Positions 61,290-64,000 of a stretch of 64,000 nucleotides of DNA are shown one piece after another (the stretch's first letter is position 1; each line of letters opens with the position of its first letter). The DNA comes from Ascaris suum. Lineage: Eukaryota; Nematoda; Chromadorea; Rhabditida; Ascarididae. The notes under the pieces are model-generated. The model ran no database searches and was not told the DNA's origin. It worked only from the letters and a program-made list of their open reading frames with translations. The translations under genes and the position numbers were made by a program. The stretch covers positions 5,340,713 to 5,404,712 of the forward strand of contig CM024172.1 of NCBI GenBank assembly GCA_013433145.1, in the 5' to 3' direction.

Positions 61290-64000
61290 TAGCAAATATG
61301 GCCGGATGGGCGTCAAAGCGCATATGCTGCTATAAAACACTGTCAGAGATAATTAACCGAAAACGTGACAAATATATATTAAAAACTGCAATCCTCACTA
61401 TCTATGGTGCCGTGTGAATCAGTTACGATGCAATAAGCTATGACGCCATGTGGATGAATAATGATGTCGACACGTTAGGAAATACTCTTTTATAAAATCA
61501 AAGACGCCTCAGGTCGTTTGTGTTGCCTGTTATTTTAGGAATTTTGAAGTGTTTTTTGGCGAACTCACTTCTCACATGTTTTAGTGACGAGCATTTTATC
61601 GAACGTATCGAACAGAACTATACTCAAACATATTTGGCTAAGGCAAACATTTTCTTTGTTTTTTTCTTCAACGTTTCCTCGAATTGTTTTCATTCAAAAA
61701 ACAACCGAGCAATGAGAAAATAAGTGAGTTTTAAAGTGGAATGCGAAGACTATTCGGTGTTATATGTGCAGCAAAGGTGTTCAGTCAGAGGTAGATGCCT
61801 CAACTTTTGCAATGTGCTCTCATATTTGCATATCGTTATCTTTGAAATACGTTCCCACCGTTCGCAAATGCTCTCAAGAGAAAATGACAATAAATGTGAC
61901 TAACTAAGTGGGAGGTTAATTAGGATTCTTTCGTTAAAAAAAACTGTCGCAACAAATCAGGAAAGAGAGCGGTGTTAAAGGCGAAGGCGCGATTTTCCAC
62001 TTGACACATCTGGTAGAAAAAGGGGTAATTAAATAAGGGATCATGAGCGGATAAGCTCCGAACGGAGCCCTGGAAAGCATAAGGTCCCAGCTTATAAGAG
62101 AAGGTGCATCAAGGGCAACTTGTGCGGGATAAAGGAACCAAGCAGAAGTTCGGTTTGAAAGTAGGGTGGGAAAATATCTTTGCGTTACTCCTTGGGCAAG
62201 AAATCTCGTGCATTAGAAGCCACTTCGCAATTTGTGGAAGGATGTATTGAAATCTGTGACGATGTAGGGGATGGGGGTAGTGGAGAACAGAGTAATGATT
62301 CGGTTGAATTCCGTATGCTTAAGTGTCTTCTTTTAATTTCGTTTCCTTTTTCAATCGTCACTCGTTGTAATCGGACGTCACTTCATCAAAATAAATGCAT
62401 CTTTATACGTTTTATCGTTATACATTTAATGTTACTGAAAAGCCAATCAAACTGTTACAAACGGCACTTATTAAAACTTCAGTGTGCGCTTTCTGTTTCT
62501 TTTGGAATCGACTTGATGGGCTGCGTGAGGTCTCTTTGCGATCAAGCACCACAGTTCTCGATTAACATTTAACAGCCAAAAGTTTCATATGGTAATTTGA
62601 GTGTCCTCAGACGATATCACACGAGAATCCTTGGGCGTACGTTTGATCTTTATAATTAAGCGATTGCAACGGGAACTAAGTTGCAAAGAAACCAGCATAA
62701 CCAGGAATAAAGTTGCTTCTCTTGAAGTTGATGATTTCTTCTTCCCCTCTTCCATCAGTCCCCCTCCACACTGAGACTAAGAGGTGCTGAAAATCTATTG
62801 ATATAAGGCCTTTCTTTTCAGCTTCTTCGCTCTCCTCTACTTTCAGCCACTCCTCGATTCGAGTCAACGGACTGTTCCAAATGCGCCAAGCCATTACTCA
62901 AATTTTGATTTTTCCCTGAGAAATGCGTGTTTGGCGAGAATAACGCCAGAAAGCATTAACGATGCAGCGCTTTGATTTTTATTACATATGCGAGCAATTG
63001 CAGATAATTCAAGGTTTGGTTCGCGATTGCGACACTCCGGGGGGGGGGGGGGAGGGAGGGGGGAATTTTGTTGTAATTTTCGAGAGTAATTTCGTTTCGC
63101 GGAGTTTCCCTCGAGAAAAATACTTTCGAATACAAAGATTACACATTAACAAAAAACCGAGAACAGCAAAAATTTTAGAAGTAGTTGAAAATGTATTTCA
63201 TTTAAAGAATTCAAGGGGGAAACGAGGTATGAAATGAGTTCCTTCAAGGGAGAAGTTAGTTTCTCCGCCTGGACGGAGAACATCACAAGTGGTCGGAATC
63301 CCGCTTTCTCCTAATGGAGTACCACTCTATTTGTTTTGGGGCTGTTGCACACATTAAAGTAAACTGTAATTTGTCACATTTTACATGTGCCACTGCTACT
63401 CCGAAACTAGTCTTGCATGATGCAGTTATCGAAGCTCCACAGAGACAGTTACAGCATCCGGAAATAATAGCCTCAGTTACTTCACATGTATTTTTTTCTG
63501 CTGCTTATTGAAACCCTTGGAGGTAACCTGTGCGTCCAGAGACACAGAATATTAAACTGTGCCTCCAGTGCTCTACCACTCTCGTTAAGATGAGTTTCAT
63601 GTGTCTCAAGAGGAAGTACGAGTTCTTTTAGTGTGAAGAGATGTTCTAAAAATTGCTCCTAAAACTGACATGCTGCAATATTCTCTCTCGGTTGGAATGC
63701 ACAGATTTCATTGGGAAGAAGGCATTTGATTTTTGGGCATCCTCACGATTGGCACATTGCATCTTTGCAGTAATGCTTGCTTGTGCTGGGGCTGCGGCGT
63801 CGATCTGAATGATATGTTCTTCATCGGAAATGAATTTCGCAGTTAGAAGTGGGATAAGGGGCTGACTAATCGTAATGTGTTAACTTTAGAGGATTCCATT
63901 CATCTGGGAGATCGGCACTTAACCGAGTAATGTGTTCTTCAGGTTCTTTCCCAGTAATTCTTACATTAATGATGACTTAAAAAGGTACTCCCATGCCGGA
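61290..64000. other. No confident gene
   Basis: Includes the longest plus-strand frame of the right end (62180-62572, 130 codons), which lacks domain identity and shifts from charged to hydrophobic composition, so I regard it as chance. Also holds the G-rich run at 63039. Confidence 0.3.
63039..63063 (+). repeat. G-rich run, potential G-quadruplex
   Basis: A run of about 14 G followed by A-GGG-A-GGGGGG, so four or more G-tracts are available within 25 bases. Confidence 0.85.

Noticed and set aside
62180..62572. 130-codon plus ORF as a gene
   Set aside because: No domain, abrupt composition change and no start context. Frames of this length are expected by chance in a window with about 190 frames of 60 codons or more.

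Overview
The window looks like nuclear DNA of a clade V (rhabditid/strongylid) nematode, most likely a hookworm-like parasite. The evidence is a moderate A+T bias, short exons split by introns of 41 bp to about 1 kb, TTTTCAG/TTTGCAG-type 3' splice sites, two animal housekeeping genes, decayed non-LTR retroposons with AAAT-type tails, and long (TA)n and (TTTA)n microsatellites. There are no bacterial operons, CRISPR arrays or convincing tRNAs. Simple open-frame calls are misleading here: most ORFs of 60-130 codons are chance frames, and the real genes only appear when exons are joined through splice sites of matching phase.

Firm genes, all on the minus strand. (1) At the left edge, seven exons (3526 down to 347, running off the window) encode the N-terminal part of an SLC22-like major-facilitator transporter. 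It has TM1, a Cys-rich extracellular loop with five N-glycosylation sequons, and then the G-x-L-A-D-x-x-G-R-K motif and TM segments. (2) 41832 down to 39400 holds a complete five-exon NDUFA12 gene (146 aa, mitochondrial complex I). (3) 49536 down to 43961 holds a complete seven-exon UBXN2/p37-type p97 adaptor (340 aa; SEP + UBX, no UBA). Genes 3 and 2 lie head to tail about 2.1 kb apart. From memory their C. elegans orthologues (ubxn-2 and the NDUFA12 gene on Y94H6A) are also neighbours, so this looks like conserved synteny and possibly an operon.

Probable gene: 60581-61289 (+), two exons in phase, a 115-aa single-pass membrane protein I do not recognise, with a TATA-like box upstream. Weaker candidates are 6726-7177 (+), 56271-57001 (+), 59294-59653 (+, with an apparent frame break) and isolated exon candidates at 13444, 14730, 33431 and 46751.

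Repeats: an RTE-type LINE 3' end with AAAT tail at 8709-8973, a heavily mutated CR1-like reverse transcriptase at about 52350-52870 (-), three (TA)n tracts (about 17674, 32167, 45327), a (TTTA)n tract at about 37925, three G-runs and several short direct repeats. The 13.6-39.4 kb stretch is mostly intergenic or giant-intron sequence in which I could not identify a gene with confidence.
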